From NCBI RefSeq assembly GCF_030693625.1, contig NZ_JAUYAF010000020.1:1-64000 (forward strand): 64,000 bases of DNA, written 5' to 3'. The notes under the pieces are model-generated. The model had not been told where the DNA came from. It saw only the letters and a program-made list of their open reading frames with translations, and did not search any database. Shown here one piece after another: positions 7,592-20,525 of this stretch. Origin of the DNA: Phenylobacterium sp. Its GTDB lineage: Bacteria > Pseudomonadota > Alphaproteobacteria > Caulobacterales > Caulobacteraceae. Both the position numbers and the translations under genes were made by a program. Positions within the stretch are counted from its first letter, which is position 1. Each line of letters begins with the position of its first letter.

Positions 7592-9163
7592 TCAAAACCG
7601 CTTCGCCGTATCGGGATTGCGGTCGAGGTTGAGGTCGGTCTGGCGGACCCGGGCGCGGACGGTGAAGACCCCGTCTCCCGCCAGGACCCCGCCGCGGGCG
7701 AACAGGCGGCCATGCTCCCAGTTGGAGAGGCCGAGTTCGGGGCGGTTCAGGGCGTACTGGCCGTCCACCCAGCGGGTGAAGCCGTCACCGGTGAAGGGAG
7801 CGTCGATGGCCCCGTAGAAGCGGTCGTGGGCCTGGGCGTCCTGCGAGATCAGGCTGGCGGCGAAGCGGGGGCTGTAGCGGTTGAAGAGGGCGACAGCCTG
7901 GGCGGCGTCCTCGACAATCATCAGGGAGACCTCAGGGGTCTCCTCCCACTCCCACTCCCGGCCAAGGTCGCCCTCGGCCAGCCGTTCCACCAGGGGCTCC
8001 TCGCGCTCGCCCCCGGCGCGGGCGACGGTGACCCGGGCGTCGCGCCAGCCGGCGGGGATGTAGCGTTCGCAGCCCTCCACCACGTGCAGCTTGGCGCCCT
8101 TGCGACGCTCGCCGGCGGCCTGCAGGGCGCGCAGGAAGACGGGGACCAGCTCCTCGGCCCGCTCGCGCACGATGCAGCAGACATTCAGGGTGTTGCAGAC
8201 CTTGCGGTCCAGGGAGTGGTAGGCGGCGGCCTCGAAGCGGTTGGCGTCTGCGGCGACATCGGCCACCATCCAGGCGCCCCCCGTGCCGTGCAGGCTGACC
8301 GGGGTCCCGGCCTGGCGGGCGATGGCGCCCAGCTGGGCCACGGCGGGGCCGGAGCCTCGGGCGACGGCCAGGGCCAGGCGCTGGTCGGAGAACATGGCCC
8401 AGCCGGCGGCATGCTCGGCGCTATCGACCAGGGCCGCGGCGCCCGGGGGGAGGCCGGCCTGCGCCAAGGCGGGATCCAGGGCGTGCTCGACGATGGCGCG
8501 CGCGGTGCCCAGGGCGTCGGAGCCGATGCGGAAGACTACGGTGTTGCCGGTGCGCAGCACGCCGGTAGCGTCGGCGAACACATTGGGGCGGCCCTCGAAG
8601 ACGAAGCCGGTGACGCCGAGCGGCGCCATGACCTGATCGACGCTCCAGCCCTCGTGGGTGACGGTCTCAAGCACCTTGCCCCGGGCGGCGGGGGCGTCGC
8701 GCCAGGCCCGCAGCCCGGCGATCATGTCGGCGCGCATCGCCGGGCTGACGCTCAGGCGGGTGGTGGAACGGCCCCGATCCTGGGCCCGGGTGACATCGGC
8801 GGCGTTGGCGGCGCCGATGGCGGTCCAGACCCCGTCGTCGGCGAGCCTGCCCGCGAAGGCGTCGAAGAAGGCGGTGATGGCGGCGTCGCTGACCGCGCCC
8901 ATCTTCTGGAAGGCGTCATGGGCCCTGCCCACGGCCCTGTCGGCGAGGGCCTGGACGGCGGCCGGAACGTGCAGCAGGTCGCCGCTGTCCTGCACCACCA
9001 CCAGCCGGTCACCGGCCTGGAAGGCCTGGGCGAGGGCTGGCGAGACATAGGCCACCCGGTCGCCGCCATAGGGGATGGCCATGCCGGAGGCGAGCGCCGT
9101 CAGCCGGCCGTTCGCCGCCTCAACCCTGCCTCCGCCCGCTGCATCGTCCACGTCGACCGCCAT
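7592..9163 (-). CDS. proA: divergent, long glutamate-5-semialdehyde dehydrogenase (gamma-glutamyl phosphate reductase)
   Basis: ProA reduces gamma-glutamyl phosphate with NADPH in proline synthesis. The aldehyde-dehydrogenase fold is clear: APLGVTGFVFEGRPNVFAD is the ProA nucleotide-site region, and the catalytic Cys lies in KVCNTLNVCCIV. The ATG at 9163 gives 523 residues, about 100 more than ordinary ProA. The extra length is mostly an N-terminal block (about 1-95) with no motif I know, and the usual C-terminal GPVGLEELTSYKW motif is replaced by RPELGLSNWEHGRLF. proB is 2.5 kb away on the same strand, so the substrate assignment is plausible but not proven. Confidence 0.78.
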   Translation of the reverse strand: MAVDVDDAAGGGRVEAANGRLTALASGMAIPYGGDRVAYVSPALAQAFQAGDRLVVVQDSGDLLHVPAAVQALADRAVGRAHDAFQKMGAVSDAAITAFFDAFAGRLADDGVWTAIGAANAADVTRAQDRGRSTTRLSVSPAMRADMIAGLRAWRDAPAARGKVLETVTHEGWSVDQVMAPLGVTGFVFEGRPNVFADATGVLRTGNTVVFRIGSDALGTARAIVEHALDPALAQAGLPPGAAALVDSAEHAAGWAMFSDQRLALAVARGSGPAVAQLGAIARQAGTPVSLHGTGGAWMVADVAADANRFEAAAYHSLDRKVCNTLNVCCIVRERAEELVPVFLRALQAAGERRKGAKLHVVEGCERYIPAGWRDARVTVARAGGEREEPLVERLAEGDLGREWEWEETPEVSLMIVEDAAQAVALFNRYSPRFAASLISQDAQAHDRFYGAIDAPFTGDGFTRWVDGQYALNRPELGLSNWEHGRLFARGGVLAGDGVFTVRARVRQTDLNLDRNPDTAKRF

Positions 9164-9302
9164 ATGCTCAAGATGAGCCTTAGTAAGCACCTTTGCCGGG
9201 GGCGGCAATTCACCCCCGCACCGCGACAGAATGTCCCGCCGATTAAGCCGTCGTTACCAGTCTGGATCCTACCTTGAGGGGCGAGGGGTGGGAGCCGGCG
9301 TC

Positions 9303-11725
9303 ATGAAGAAGATCCTCAGTCTCGGCGCGCTGCTGCAGATCATCGCCGGGGTGATGGTGGCCTCCCTGGTGATCACCTGTGCGGTGATGGCCCTGCACGC
9401 CTATCATCGCCAGCAGGCCGCCCAGCGCGTGCTGCTGGCCGCCGAGATCTCGCGCGACCTGTTCCACGCCATGCAGGGCCTGAGGCTGGAGCGCGGCGCG
9501 GTCGCCATCGCCCTCACCAAGCCCGGCGTCCCGCCGGCGGAGGCCCTGCGAGGCCTCAACGCCAACCGGGCCGGCACCGACGCCGCGATCAAGTCCGCCC
9601 TGGCCCGCCTGCAGCGGGCGCGGCTGGACAGGGTGGTGTCCGACGGCCCGGCCCTGCGCCGGCTGGTGGAGGAGATCGACGCGCGACGCGCGACCTTCCT
9701 GCGCCTTCGGCAGGTGACCGACCGCGCGATGGCCGCCCCCGACCCGAACCGGTCCGACGCCCTGCGGCAGACCTGGCTGACCGCCGGCGCCAACCTGGTG
9801 GACACCCTGGGCGAGCTCTCGGGACAGCTCTCCAACGAGGCCATCCAGGCCGACCCCTTCATCGCCCGGATGATGACCATCAAGCAGGTGGCCTGGCTGG
9901 AGCGCGACGCCGCTGGGCTGGACACCATGCTGCTGGGCGAGGCGGTGGGCCGGGGCCGGCCGCCGACCGCCGCCGAGCGCGAGGCCCTGGCCAAGGTCAC
10001 CGGCGCGGTGGACGCGCCGCATCGGATGATGAGCAGCCAGGCCGGCCTGGCCTTCAACCCGCCGCGCCTGAAGGCCGCCATCGCCAAGGCTGAACGTCGC
10101 TATTTCGTGGAGTTCCGGGCCACGCGGGCCGCAGCGCTCACCGCCCTGTCCACGGGGGCGCCGGTCGACGAGGTGGCGCTCAACCGCGACATGATGGAGA
10201 GTCTGCAGAGCCTGATGGACATCGTGGCGGTGAGCTTCGACCTCACCGCCGAGCACGCCGCCCATCAGGTGGAGGCGGCCGAACGCCAGGTGCAGCTCTC
10301 GATCGGCCTGATGGTGATCGCCTGCGCCTTCGGCCTGCTGTCGGCGACCTTCATCATCGGCCGGGTGGTGCGCCCGATGGCCAGGATCACCCAGGCCATG
10401 GGGGACGTGGCGGCCGGGGACCTGGACAGCGAGATTCCCTTCGAGTTCCGTGAGGACGAGATCGGCCGGCTGGCCCAGGCGCTGGGGGTCTTCCGCCGCA
10501 ACGCCCTGGAACGCCGGGAGATGGAGGACGTGCTGGTGCGCAGCCAGGTCGCCAAGGAGGCGGCCGAGAGCGCCAACAAGATGAAGTCCCAGTTCCTGGC
10601 CAATATGAGCCACGAGATCCGCACGCCCCTGAACGGCGTGCTGGGCATGGTCCAGGTGATGGAGCGCGAGGCCCTGGCCCCCGATCAGCGGGAGCGGCTG
10701 CACATCATCCGCGATTCCGGCGCCGGCCTGCTGCAGGTGCTGAACGACGTGCTGGATATCTCGAAGATCGAGGCGGGCAAGCTGGACCTGGCGCCCGTCG
10801 AGTTCGACATCGAGACCCTGGCCACCCGCACGGTGTCCACCTTCACCGGGGCGGCCGCCGCCAAGCGCCTGGACCTGGAAGTCACGGTCGACCTGGACGC
10901 CACCGGTGTCTGGCTGGGGGACGCCGACCGCATCCGCCAGATTCTCTCCAACCTGCTCTCCAACGGCGTGAAGTTCACCGATGTCGGGGCCGTGTCCCTG
11001 GAGGTGACCACCACGCCCAAGGGCCTGGACTTCATCGTCCGCGACAGCGGCATCGGCATGTCGGCCGAGGCCCTGCCGAAACTGTTTTCCAAGTTCACCC
11101 AGGTCGACGACAGCAACGAACGCCGGTTCGGGGGTACGGGCCTGGGCCTGGCCATCAGCCGTGAGCTGGTGGAGCTGATGGGCGGCGCGATCGAGGTGAC
11201 GAGCTCACCGGGCAAGGGGTCGGAGTTCCGGGTCAGCCTGCCCCTGCCCCGGGTCAGCGAGACCCCCCGCGCCACGGCCAGCGTGACCCCTGGCGAGATC
11301 ACCCTGCCCCAGGACCGCCCCCTGCGCATCCTGGCGGCCGAGGACAACCCCACCAACCAGAAGGTGTTGGCGGCCCTGCTGGCGCCGCTGGACGTCCAGC
11401 TGACGGTGGTCGGCGATGGGCTGCAGGCGGTCTCGACCTGGGCCACGGCCGACTTCGACGTGATCCTGATGGACATCCAGATGCCCGAGATGGGCGGGGT
11501 GGCTGCGGCGCTCGCCATCCGCCAGGCAGAGGCCGCGCAGGGCATGCCGCCGATCCCGATCATCGCGCTGTCGGCCAACGCCATGAGCCATCAGATCGCC
11601 GAGTACATGGCTGCCGGCATGACCGCCTATGTCGCCAAGCCGATCGAGGTGGGCGTGCTGTACGAGACCATCGGCGACGCCCTGGCGATCGGCGAAACCC
11701 GCCCGGGAGTCCAGGCGCAGGCGGT

Positions 11726-11729
<4 letters not shown>
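9303..11729 (+). CDS. membrane hybrid histidine kinase / response regulator with NIT-like sensor
   Basis: The 808-residue protein starts at an ATG preceded by GGGAG at 8 bases. It has a transmembrane helix at about 5-30, a periplasmic helical sensor (about 30-350) containing the [13 protein letters not shown] pattern typical of nitrate/nitrite-sensing-like domains, a second helix near 352-375, HAMP, HisKA with phospho-acceptor His437 in [12 protein letters not shown], HATPase and a C-terminal receiver with phospho-acceptor Asp724 in LMDIQMPE. Ligand and partner are unknown. It ends 4 bases into the convergent proB stop. No DNA-binding output is present, so signalling must pass on through a phosphotransferase. 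Confidence 0.88.
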
Positions 11730-15058
<3,329 letters not shown>

Positions 15059-15099
15059 CTTGAACCTCCCGGGCCCTCTGGTGGGACCCCTGAAACAGA

Positions 15100-15135
15100 A
15101 AAAGCGGGAGCCCGGCGTTCCGGACTCCCGCTTTT
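15100..15135 (-). terminator. rho-independent terminator of rplU-rpmA
   Basis: Perfect arms 15100-15110 and 15125-15135 form an 11-bp stem, with a further CCGG/CCGG pairing inside. Reading on the minus strand, the GC-rich stem is followed by a T tract. It lies 60 bases after the rpmA stop and isolates the ribosomal pair from the GNAT operon; the near-symmetry means it may also act on the plus strand. Confidence 0.85.
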
Positions 15136-15197
15136 CGGGATTCTATCCGGTCCGCCTGACTGATCGTCGGGGCGGAACCGGAGAAGAAGGGTTCCGC

Positions 15198-15467
15198 CTA
15201 GCTGGCGTTGGTCTCGGCAGCCACCACGTTCACATAGGTGCGATCGTCGCGCTTGGTGACGAACTGCACAGCGCCGTCGGCGGTGGCGAAGAGGGTATGG
15301 TCACGGCCCATGCCGACATTCACGCCGGCGAAGAACTTCGTGCCGCGCTGACGAATGATGATGTTGCCGCCGACGACGGCTTCGCCACCGAACTTCTTCA
15401 CGCCGAGACGACGACCGGCCGAGTCGCGGCCGTTGCGGGATGAACCGCCAGATTTTTTGTGAGCCAT
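15198..15467 (-). CDS. rpmA: 50S ribosomal protein L27 (bL27)
   Basis: This 89-residue protein starts [18 protein letters not shown], the conserved N-terminal arm that reaches into the peptidyl-transferase centre, followed by [11 protein letters not shown] and [10 protein letters not shown]. There is no N-terminal extension requiring protease processing of the kind seen in Firmicutes. It is the second gene of the rplU-rpmA operon, 32 bases after rplU. Confidence 0.97.
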   Translation of the reverse strand: MAHKKSGGSSRNGRDSAGRRLGVKKFGGEAVVGGNIIIRQRGTKFFAGVNVGMGRDHTLFATADGAVQFVTKRDDRTYVNVVAAETNAS

Positions 15468-15499
15468 TGTGGTCTCCTAAACTTGTCTTGATCCGACGC

Positions 15500-16066
15500 T
15501 TATTCGGCGTCGGGCTTCTTGGCGGCGGCCTTCTTCGGCGCGGCGGGCTTCTTCTCGGCGGCTTCAGCCTTGGGCGCAGCGACGACCTTGGGAGCAGCAG
15601 CCTTCTTGGCGGCGGCGGCGGGCGCGGCGGCCTTTTCGGCGGCGAGCGCGGCCTTGGCGGTCGCGGCTTCCTCCAGCTTCAGGTTCCGGGCGCGCGCGTT
15701 GAGCACCGCCTTGGTGGTCATGTCCACCACGCCGTCCCAGTTCACGGTCTTGCCGGCGCCGGCCACCGAGGTGACGCGCAGGACGCTCTCGTGCTGGCGA
15801 TGGCCACGGGTGCGGCGATAGCCCTGACGGCGGCGCTTCTTGAAGATCTTGACCTTCAGGCCCTTGCGGGTCTCGATCAGGGTGGCGCTGACGGTGGCGC
15901 CTTCCACGATCGGAGCGCCCAGGGTGATGGTTTCGCCATCGCCCAGCATCAGGACGTCGCCGAAGGCCACATTGGCGCCCGGCTCACCTTCAAGCTTTTC
16001 GACGACGAGAAGGTCGCCCGCCTGAACCCGGTACTGCTTACCGCCGGTTTTGATCACCGCGTACAT
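15500..16066 (-). CDS. rplU: 50S ribosomal protein L21 (bL21) with extended C-terminus
   Basis: The first 100 residues are an ordinary L21: MYAVIKTGGKQYRVQAGD, then the signature FKKRRRQGYRRTRGHRQ. The protein is 188 residues against about 103 in E. coli. The added C-terminal 85 residues are built of Ala, Lys and Pro (AEKKPAAPKKAAAKK type) and should be disordered and basic. Such tails are known in alphaproteobacterial L21 proteins. The gene heads the rplU-rpmA operon; the 115 bases upstream contain no feature I can name. Confidence 0.95.
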   Translation of the reverse strand: MYAVIKTGGKQYRVQAGDLLVVEKLEGEPGANVAFGDVLMLGDGETITLGAPIVEGATVSATLIETRKGLKVKIFKKRRRQGYRRTRGHRQHESVLRVTSVAGAGKTVNWDGVVDMTTKAVLNARARNLKLEEAATAKAALAAEKAAAPAAAAKKAAAPKVVAAPKAEAAEKKPAAPKKAAAKKPDAE

Positions 16067-16181
16067 CGTTCGCGCCTTGAGACTTTAGCAAAAAAGGATG
16101 ACGCCCGCGGGAAGGTCCTGCGTGCGAAGGCGCGGACTTATACAGACGACCCCCGCCAAGTCAACGCAAGCCGCTGTCGAT

Positions 16182-17519
16182 TCAGTGACCTCCGGAAGAC
16201 TCTCCCGGACGCAGGCTGGCGAGCGTCTTGCCGGCGACGTCGCGTTCGCTCTCCCAGTTGGCCACCACGGCCCTGGAGACCTGCTGCATGAAGGCCAGGC
16301 GGGCGGGGACCGGCTTGGTGGTGCGCTTCATCAGGACCACCACGGCGTAGGACCGACCATCGGGGGCGGTGAGCACGGCGACGTCGTTGATGCCGATGGA
16401 GCCGCCGCGCCAGTCCTGGCCGGTGCCGGTCTTGTGGGCGATGGACCAGCCCGAGGGCAGGCCGCCCTTCAGGCGCCGGGGGCCGGTGCGGGCCTCCGAC
16501 ATGGTGGCGAGGAAGGTGTCGGTGGATTCCTGCGACAAAAGCTCGCCGCGCTTCAGGGCCACCAGGGCGGTGGCCACGCCGGCCGGGGTCGCGCCGTCCA
16601 GGGGGTTTTCGAGATAGGCGTGCATGGCGGCGTCCCGCACGGCGTCGGGCAGCCGGGCCCGGGCGTCCTTGAAATTGCCGCCGATGCCCATCTCCGGGCT
16701 CCAGGTCAGGCCGGCGATCTTGGCCTGCAGGTTCTTCTCGTCGGCGCCCATGCGGATGCCGGTGAGGTTCTTGCGGGCCAGCATGTCGGCCACGGCGTCG
16801 ACGCCGCCCACCTCGGCCAGCAGCTTGTCGTTAGCGGCGTTGTCGCTCTCGATCAGGGCCCGGCGCACCAGGTCGCGCAGGGTGGTGGCGTAGCCGGTGG
16901 CGCCGATCTTGTGAGAGATGGGCTGGAAGAAGACGCTGCGGTCGTGCGGCCCGAGGACCACCGCCTGGTCCAGGCTGAGCTTGCCCTGGTCCAGGGCGTC
17001 CATGGTGGTCATGGCCACCCAGAGCTTGGAGACGCTCTGCTGCGGGAAGGCGTCGTCGCCGGCCACCTGGGCCATCCAGCCCTCGTTGGTGTCGGCCACG
17101 GCGATGCCGACAGTCTCGCGATAGCTGGCCGCCAGTTCGTCCAGGCGCTTCTGCAGCGCCTCGGGCGGCGGGCCGGGTTTGGGGCGCGGAGGGACGTGAG
17201 GCCGAGGCGCGCCGGTTCCGGCGGCCAGGATGGTGGGGGGCGGAGCCTTTTCAGGCGTGCCGATGGCCACATAGGTCCCGCCCATGATGGCCAGGCCGCC
17301 CAGGACCGCCAGGGCCGAGGCCGGTCGCCAGCGGGCGGACCAGAACATCCGGGTGTCGAAGAGGAAGTCGCGTCTAGCCTGGGGCCACTCCGCCGTGCGG
17401 TCCTCGATCCAGGTCAGGGCTCGAAGGCTGGCGACAAGCAGAGACAGGCCGCGGTCGGATACGCCGTCCACGCCCGACCGGCCCCAAGCCCGTAGCTGCC
17501 CAAGCCCTTGATTCATCAC
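16182..17519 (-). CDS. membrane-anchored serine hydrolase, class A beta-lactamase / PBP fold
   Basis: This 445-residue protein has a cytoplasmic N-terminus, one membrane helix (about 66-86), a Pro-rich linker (about 92-120) and a periplasmic domain of class A beta-lactamase fold. The three active-site motifs are present: SVSK (SxxK), SDN in IESDNAAND, and KTG in AHKTGTGQDW. The region that carries Glu166 in true class A enzymes is not conserved in an obvious way (GADEKNLQ is the only candidate). Antibiotic hydrolysis should therefore not be assumed; a D,D-peptidase or esterase role is as likely. It stands alone between rplU and the CDF gene. Confidence 0.8.
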   Translation of the reverse strand: MMNQGLGQLRAWGRSGVDGVSDRGLSLLVASLRALTWIEDRTAEWPQARRDFLFDTRMFWSARWRPASALAVLGGLAIMGGTYVAIGTPEKAPPPTILAAGTGAPRPHVPPRPKPGPPPEALQKRLDELAASYRETVGIAVADTNEGWMAQVAGDDAFPQQSVSKLWVAMTTMDALDQGKLSLDQAVVLGPHDRSVFFQPISHKIGATGYATTLRDLVRRALIESDNAANDKLLAEVGGVDAVADMLARKNLTGIRMGADEKNLQAKIAGLTWSPEMGIGGNFKDARARLPDAVRDAAMHAYLENPLDGATPAGVATALVALKRGELLSQESTDTFLATMSEARTGPRRLKGGLPSGWSIAHKTGTGQDWRGGSIGINDVAVLTAPDGRSYAVVVLMKRTTKPVPARLAFMQQVSRAVVANWESERDVAGKTLASLRPGESSGGH

Positions 17520-17549
17520 GTCTTGAAAACGCCGATCCGGCCACCTTGG

Positions 17550-18473
17550 TCAAGGAGTCAGGTGGTCGCGGACTTCCACAGTTACGTGACTGAGCCCCGC
17601 GAGGCCCGCCAGGCGGGCGCGATAGGCCTGCGGCGCCTGCGGAGCGGCCGCGGCGAGGACGACGATTGCGGCGTGATGGCCGGGGCCCAGGCGCCACAGA
17701 TGCAGGTCCAGAATTCGCTCCCCCTCGCCCTCCAGGCGGGCGCGGATCTGCGCGGTGAGCTCGGGGCTGGGATTGATGTCCAGCAGCACGGCGCCCGTGC
17801 GGCTGAGCAGCCGCCAGGCGAAGTGGGCCAGCAGGGCCGCACCCACCAGGGCGGCCACCGGATCGGTCCAGCTCCAGCCCAGGTAGCGGCCGGCGGCCAG
17901 GCCGGCGATGGCCAGCCCGGAGATCACCGCGTCCCCCGCCAGATGCAGGTGGGCGGCCGACAGGTTCAGATCCCCGTCCCGATCATGGGCGTGGCTCTGG
18001 GCCGGCTTCAGCAGCCAGACGCAGACCAGGTTCACCGCCAGGGCGGCGGCGGCCAGGACCAGGGCGCCGTCATATTCCACCTCCGCAGGCGCGAGCAGGC
18101 GCTCCACGCTCTCGATGGTGATCAGCAGGGCGGTGACCCCCAGGACCGCGGCGTTGGCGAAGCCGGCCAGGTAGCCCACCTTGCCGGTGCCGAAGGAGAA
18201 ACGCGGGTCGGTGGAATAGGTGCGGGCCACGGCATAGGCGCCGGCGGCCACCAGCAGGGCGGCCAGGTGGGCGCCCATGTGCAGGCCGTTGGCCACCAGG
18301 GCCATGGAGTTAAACATCAGCCCGCCGGTCACCTGCGCCGCCAGGGTGGCCAGGCAGATCGTCGCCACGATCCAGGTCCGGCGCTCATTGCGCGCGTGAT
18401 CGGCGCCCAGATAGACCCGGTCGCCCCGGAAGGCGTCCATCGGCTCGTCGGCGGGGGGTTCGGCGGTGGTCAC
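17550..18473 (-). CDS. cation diffusion facilitator (DmeF-like metal efflux)
   Basis: The 307-residue protein is a CDF-family transporter with six predicted helices and a C-terminal cytoplasmic metal-sensing domain (about 215-300, DLHLWRLGPGHHAAIVVL). The first membrane site reads NGLHMGAHLAALLVA, where the His in place of the usual second Asp resembles the DmeF branch that exports Co, Ni or Zn. The second site is HLHLAGDAVISGLAI. It is divergent from a CobW/ZNG-type GTPase gene with a Zur-like palindrome between them, linking it to zinc. The exact ion is inference. Confidence 0.85.
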   Translation of the reverse strand: MTTAEPPADEPMDAFRGDRVYLGADHARNERRTWIVATICLATLAAQVTGGLMFNSMALVANGLHMGAHLAALLVAAGAYAVARTYSTDPRFSFGTGKVGYLAGFANAAVLGVTALLITIESVERLLAPAEVEYDGALVLAAAALAVNLVCVWLLKPAQSHAHDRDGDLNLSAAHLHLAGDAVISGLAIAGLAAGRYLGWSWTDPVAALVGAALLAHFAWRLLSRTGAVLLDINPSPELTAQIRARLEGEGERILDLHLWRLGPGHHAAIVVLAAAAPQAPQAYRARLAGLAGLSHVTVEVRDHLTP

Positions 18474-18514
18474 GGTCGCCTATATATAGAGTGCTGGGGC
18501 AAGGGAGTGGAGCG

Positions 18515-18531
18515 GTGTTATTCTATAACAC
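18515..18531. promoter_or_regulatory. Zur-like operator
   Basis: GTGTTATTCTATAACAC is a palindrome with perfect 7-base arms and a 3-base centre. It matches the Zur consensus TGTTATANTATAACA at all but one core position. It lies 42 bases upstream of the CDF gene and 63 bases upstream of the CobW-family gene, in the shared promoter region. CobW/ZNG1 genes are standard Zur targets, so zinc-responsive repression is expected. Whether the exporter is under the same control is open. Confidence 0.72.
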
Positions 18532-18593
18532 TTGTCCGAGGTCAAGCGATCCCGTGCGCGGCGCCTGTTCCATCCCGCGCCGACAATGACTAG

Positions 18594-19661
18594 ATGAGCC
18601 CCATGAACGCCAAGACCCCCGTCACCGTCCTCACCGGCTATCTCGGCGCCGGCAAGACCACCCTGCTCAACCGCATCCTCACGGAGGACCATGGCAAGCG
18701 CTACGCCGTGATCGTCAACGAGTTCGGCGAGGTGGGCATCGATAACGAACTGATCGTCGGCGCCGACGAGGAAGTGTTCGAGATGAACAACGGCTGCGTC
18801 TGCTGCACGGTGCGCGGCGACCTGATCCGGGTGCTCTCAGGGCTCATGAAGCGCAAGGGCGGTTTCGACGCCATCATCGTGGAGACCACCGGCCTGGCCG
18901 ATCCCGGCCCCGTGGCCCAGACCTTCTTCGTCGACGACGACGTGAAGGCCAAGACGCAGCTCGACAGCGTCACCACCGTGGTGGACGCCAAGCACCTGCC
19001 CCTGCGCCTGGCCGATTCCCGGGAAGCGGTCGAGCAGATCGCCTTCGCCGACCAGATCGTACTGAACAAGACCGACCTGGTGACGGACGCCGAACTGAAG
19101 GCCGTGGAGGCCGCGATCCGCCGGATCAATCCCCTGGCCCCCATTCATCGGGCGCAGCGCTCCAATGTGCCGCTGGACGCCATCCTGGGCCGTGGCGGCT
19201 TCGACCTGGCCCGCATCACCGACATCAGCCCCGAGTTCCTGAACCCCGCGCACGGCGAGGAAGGCCATGTGCATGATGAGGACTGCGATCATGATCATCA
19301 CGATCACGACCATTCTCACCACGATCACGGCCACGCACATGCGCACGAGGACCATGCGGCCGCGGCCGGTATCCGTGGCGTCTCGCTCACCCTCCGCAAG
19401 CCGATCCACGGCCAGAGGGTCACCAACTGGCTGAACCAGCTTCTGGCCGACCAGGGCCCCGACATCCTGCGGGCCAAGGGGATCCTGGACGTGGCCGGGG
19501 ATGAGCGCCGACTGGTGTTCCAGGCGGTGCACATGATTCTGGAGGGCGACTTCCAGCGCGACTGGAAACCTGAGGAGGACCGCTTCAGCCGGATGGTCTT
19601 CATCGGCCGCAATCTGGACGAGGCCGCCCTGAGGGCCGGCTTCGAGGCCTGCGCGGCTTAA
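18594..19661 (+). CDS. CobW/ZNG1-family GTP-dependent zinc metallochaperone
   Basis: This 355-residue G3E GTPase has Walker [13 protein letters not shown] (about 15-26), the metal-binding CxCC motif NNGCVCC (Cys68, Cys70, Cys71), ETTGLADP and NKTD. A His-rich stretch at about 222-256, with runs of HDHHDHDH, is typical of zinc-handling members and sits before the CobW C-terminal domain. Such proteins deliver zinc to client enzymes when zinc is scarce. The Zur-like operator upstream fits this role better than cobalamin synthesis, and no cob genes are nearby. An ATG at 18603 is an alternative start. Confidence 0.88.
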   Translation: MSPMNAKTPVTVLTGYLGAGKTTLLNRILTEDHGKRYAVIVNEFGEVGIDNELIVGADEEVFEMNNGCVCCTVRGDLIRVLSGLMKRKGGFDAIIVETTGLADPGPVAQTFFVDDDVKAKTQLDSVTTVVDAKHLPLRLADSREAVEQIAFADQIVLNKTDLVTDAELKAVEAAIRRINPLAPIHRAQRSNVPLDAILGRGGFDLARITDISPEFLNPAHGEEGHVHDEDCDHDHHDHDHSHHDHGHAHAHEDHAAAAGIRGVSLTLRKPIHGQRVTNWLNQLLADQGPDILRAKGILDVAGDERRLVFQAVHMILEGDFQRDWKPEEDRFSRMVFIGRNLDEAALRAGFEACAA

Positions 19662-19671
19662 GAGCTCCAGA

Positions 19672-19824
19672 TGGTCCCCTCCTGGGGGAGCTGTCAGCGA
19701 AGCTGACTGAGAGGAGCTTGGACCCTTGTTGTGGGCGGTAAGGGTCGACTACGTCGATCCCTCTCCGCCCCGGACCTTCGGTCCGAGACGCCTCCCCCGC
19801 ATCGCGCCGACGCGCTGGGGGAGG
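19672..19824. repeat. intergenic element with three palindromes, probably a dispersed repeat
   Basis: The stretch between the CobW gene and exbD contains GTCAGC/GCTGAC (19694-19699 with 19703-19708), CGGACC/GGTCCG (19771-19776 with 19780-19785) and CCTCCCCC/GGGGGAGG (19791-19798 with 19817-19824). The wording resembles the imperfect palindromic repeats that are scattered between genes in Caulobacterales and relatives. No coding potential is seen. Only one copy is in this window, so its repeat nature is inference. Confidence 0.45.
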
Positions 19825-19835
19825 ATCTGAAACGA

Positions 19836-19869
19836 AAAAGCCCGCCCGGGTTTCCCTGGGCGGGCTTTT
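19836..19869 (-). terminator. rho-independent terminator after exbD
   Basis: A long stem pairs AAAAGCCCGCCC (from 19836) with GGGCGGGCTTTT (to 19869) around a short loop, 21 bases past the exbD stop. Both flanks are A/T tracts, so it could stop transcription from either strand, including read-through from the CobW gene. Confidence 0.82.
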
Positions 19870-19889
19870 CCTTGTCTTGGAGACGAGGA

Positions 19890-20318
19890 TTAGATGTCTT
19901 CGTTGATCAGGGCGACCTGGAAGTAGCCGTTGCCCTGCAGAGCGTTCATCACCGACATGAACTCGCCGTAGCGCACCGTGCGGTCGGCGCGGATATAGAC
20001 GCGCTCCTCGGTGGGGTTGGGCTTGTTCAGGATGCGGGCGAGGTCGGCCGGCAAGGTGTCGAGGGTGGTGGGCTGGTCGCCGATGTAGAGGCCGGCCACC
20101 TGGATGTTGATCAGGGTCGGCTCTTCCACCTTTGTGCCCGGGGGCGGCGGGATCGCCGGCGGCAGGTCGAGCTTGATCGACACCGTCGCGGCGGGGATCG
20201 ACACCATGAAGATGATGAGGAGCACCAGCATCACGTCCACGAAGGGCGTGACGTTGATGTCGCTGTTTTGGCCGAGGTCGAACTTGCCGCCGCCTCCGCC
20301 GCCCAGCTTCGCACCCAT
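19890..20318 (-). CDS. exbD: ExbD/TolR-family biopolymer transport protein
   Basis: The 142-residue protein from the ATG at 20318 (AAGGAA upstream) has a Gly-rich start, one membrane helix (about 20-42) and a periplasmic domain. The helix is preceded by DINVTPFVDVMLVLLIIFMV, containing the conserved proton-path Asp. ExbD works with ExbB and TonB to energise outer-membrane receptors. It is monocistronic here; no exbB or tonB lies in the window on this side, so it is probably the last gene of an interrupted set or an extra copy. The frame upstream to 20375 has no ribosome site. Confidence 0.88.
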   Translation of the reverse strand: MGAKLGGGGGGKFDLGQNSDINVTPFVDVMLVLLIIFMVSIPAATVSIKLDLPPAIPPPPGTKVEEPTLINIQVAGLYIGDQPTTLDTLPADLARILNKPNPTEERVYIRADRTVRYGEFMSVMNALQGNGYFQVALINEDI

Positions 20319-20525
20319 ATGCAATTCCTTCCCTAGGGGCGCGTATGACGTCGCGCCCATCCACAGTCCGGACACCCTTCGCCAATCAAATCGGGATTGT
20401 AAAGCCCGAACCGCTGTCCGCCCGCAGCCAAGTCAAAGCGCTGCCTGACATGCTCTCGCGCCGGGCGAAATTTCCAGGCGCCCGATGTCTCGCCAAGACC
20501 CGTGTTAGGCGGCTAAGAGGCGCGC

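Noticed and set aside
7049..9277. A 742-residue plus-strand open frame
   Set aside because: It is antisense to nadD and proA, both of which have clear motifs; its composition is the usual shadow of GC-rich genes.
16182..17519. Antibiotic-resistance beta-lactamase
   Set aside because: The SxxK, SDN and KTG motifs are shared with penicillin-binding proteins and the deacylating Glu is not evident; resistance cannot be claimed.
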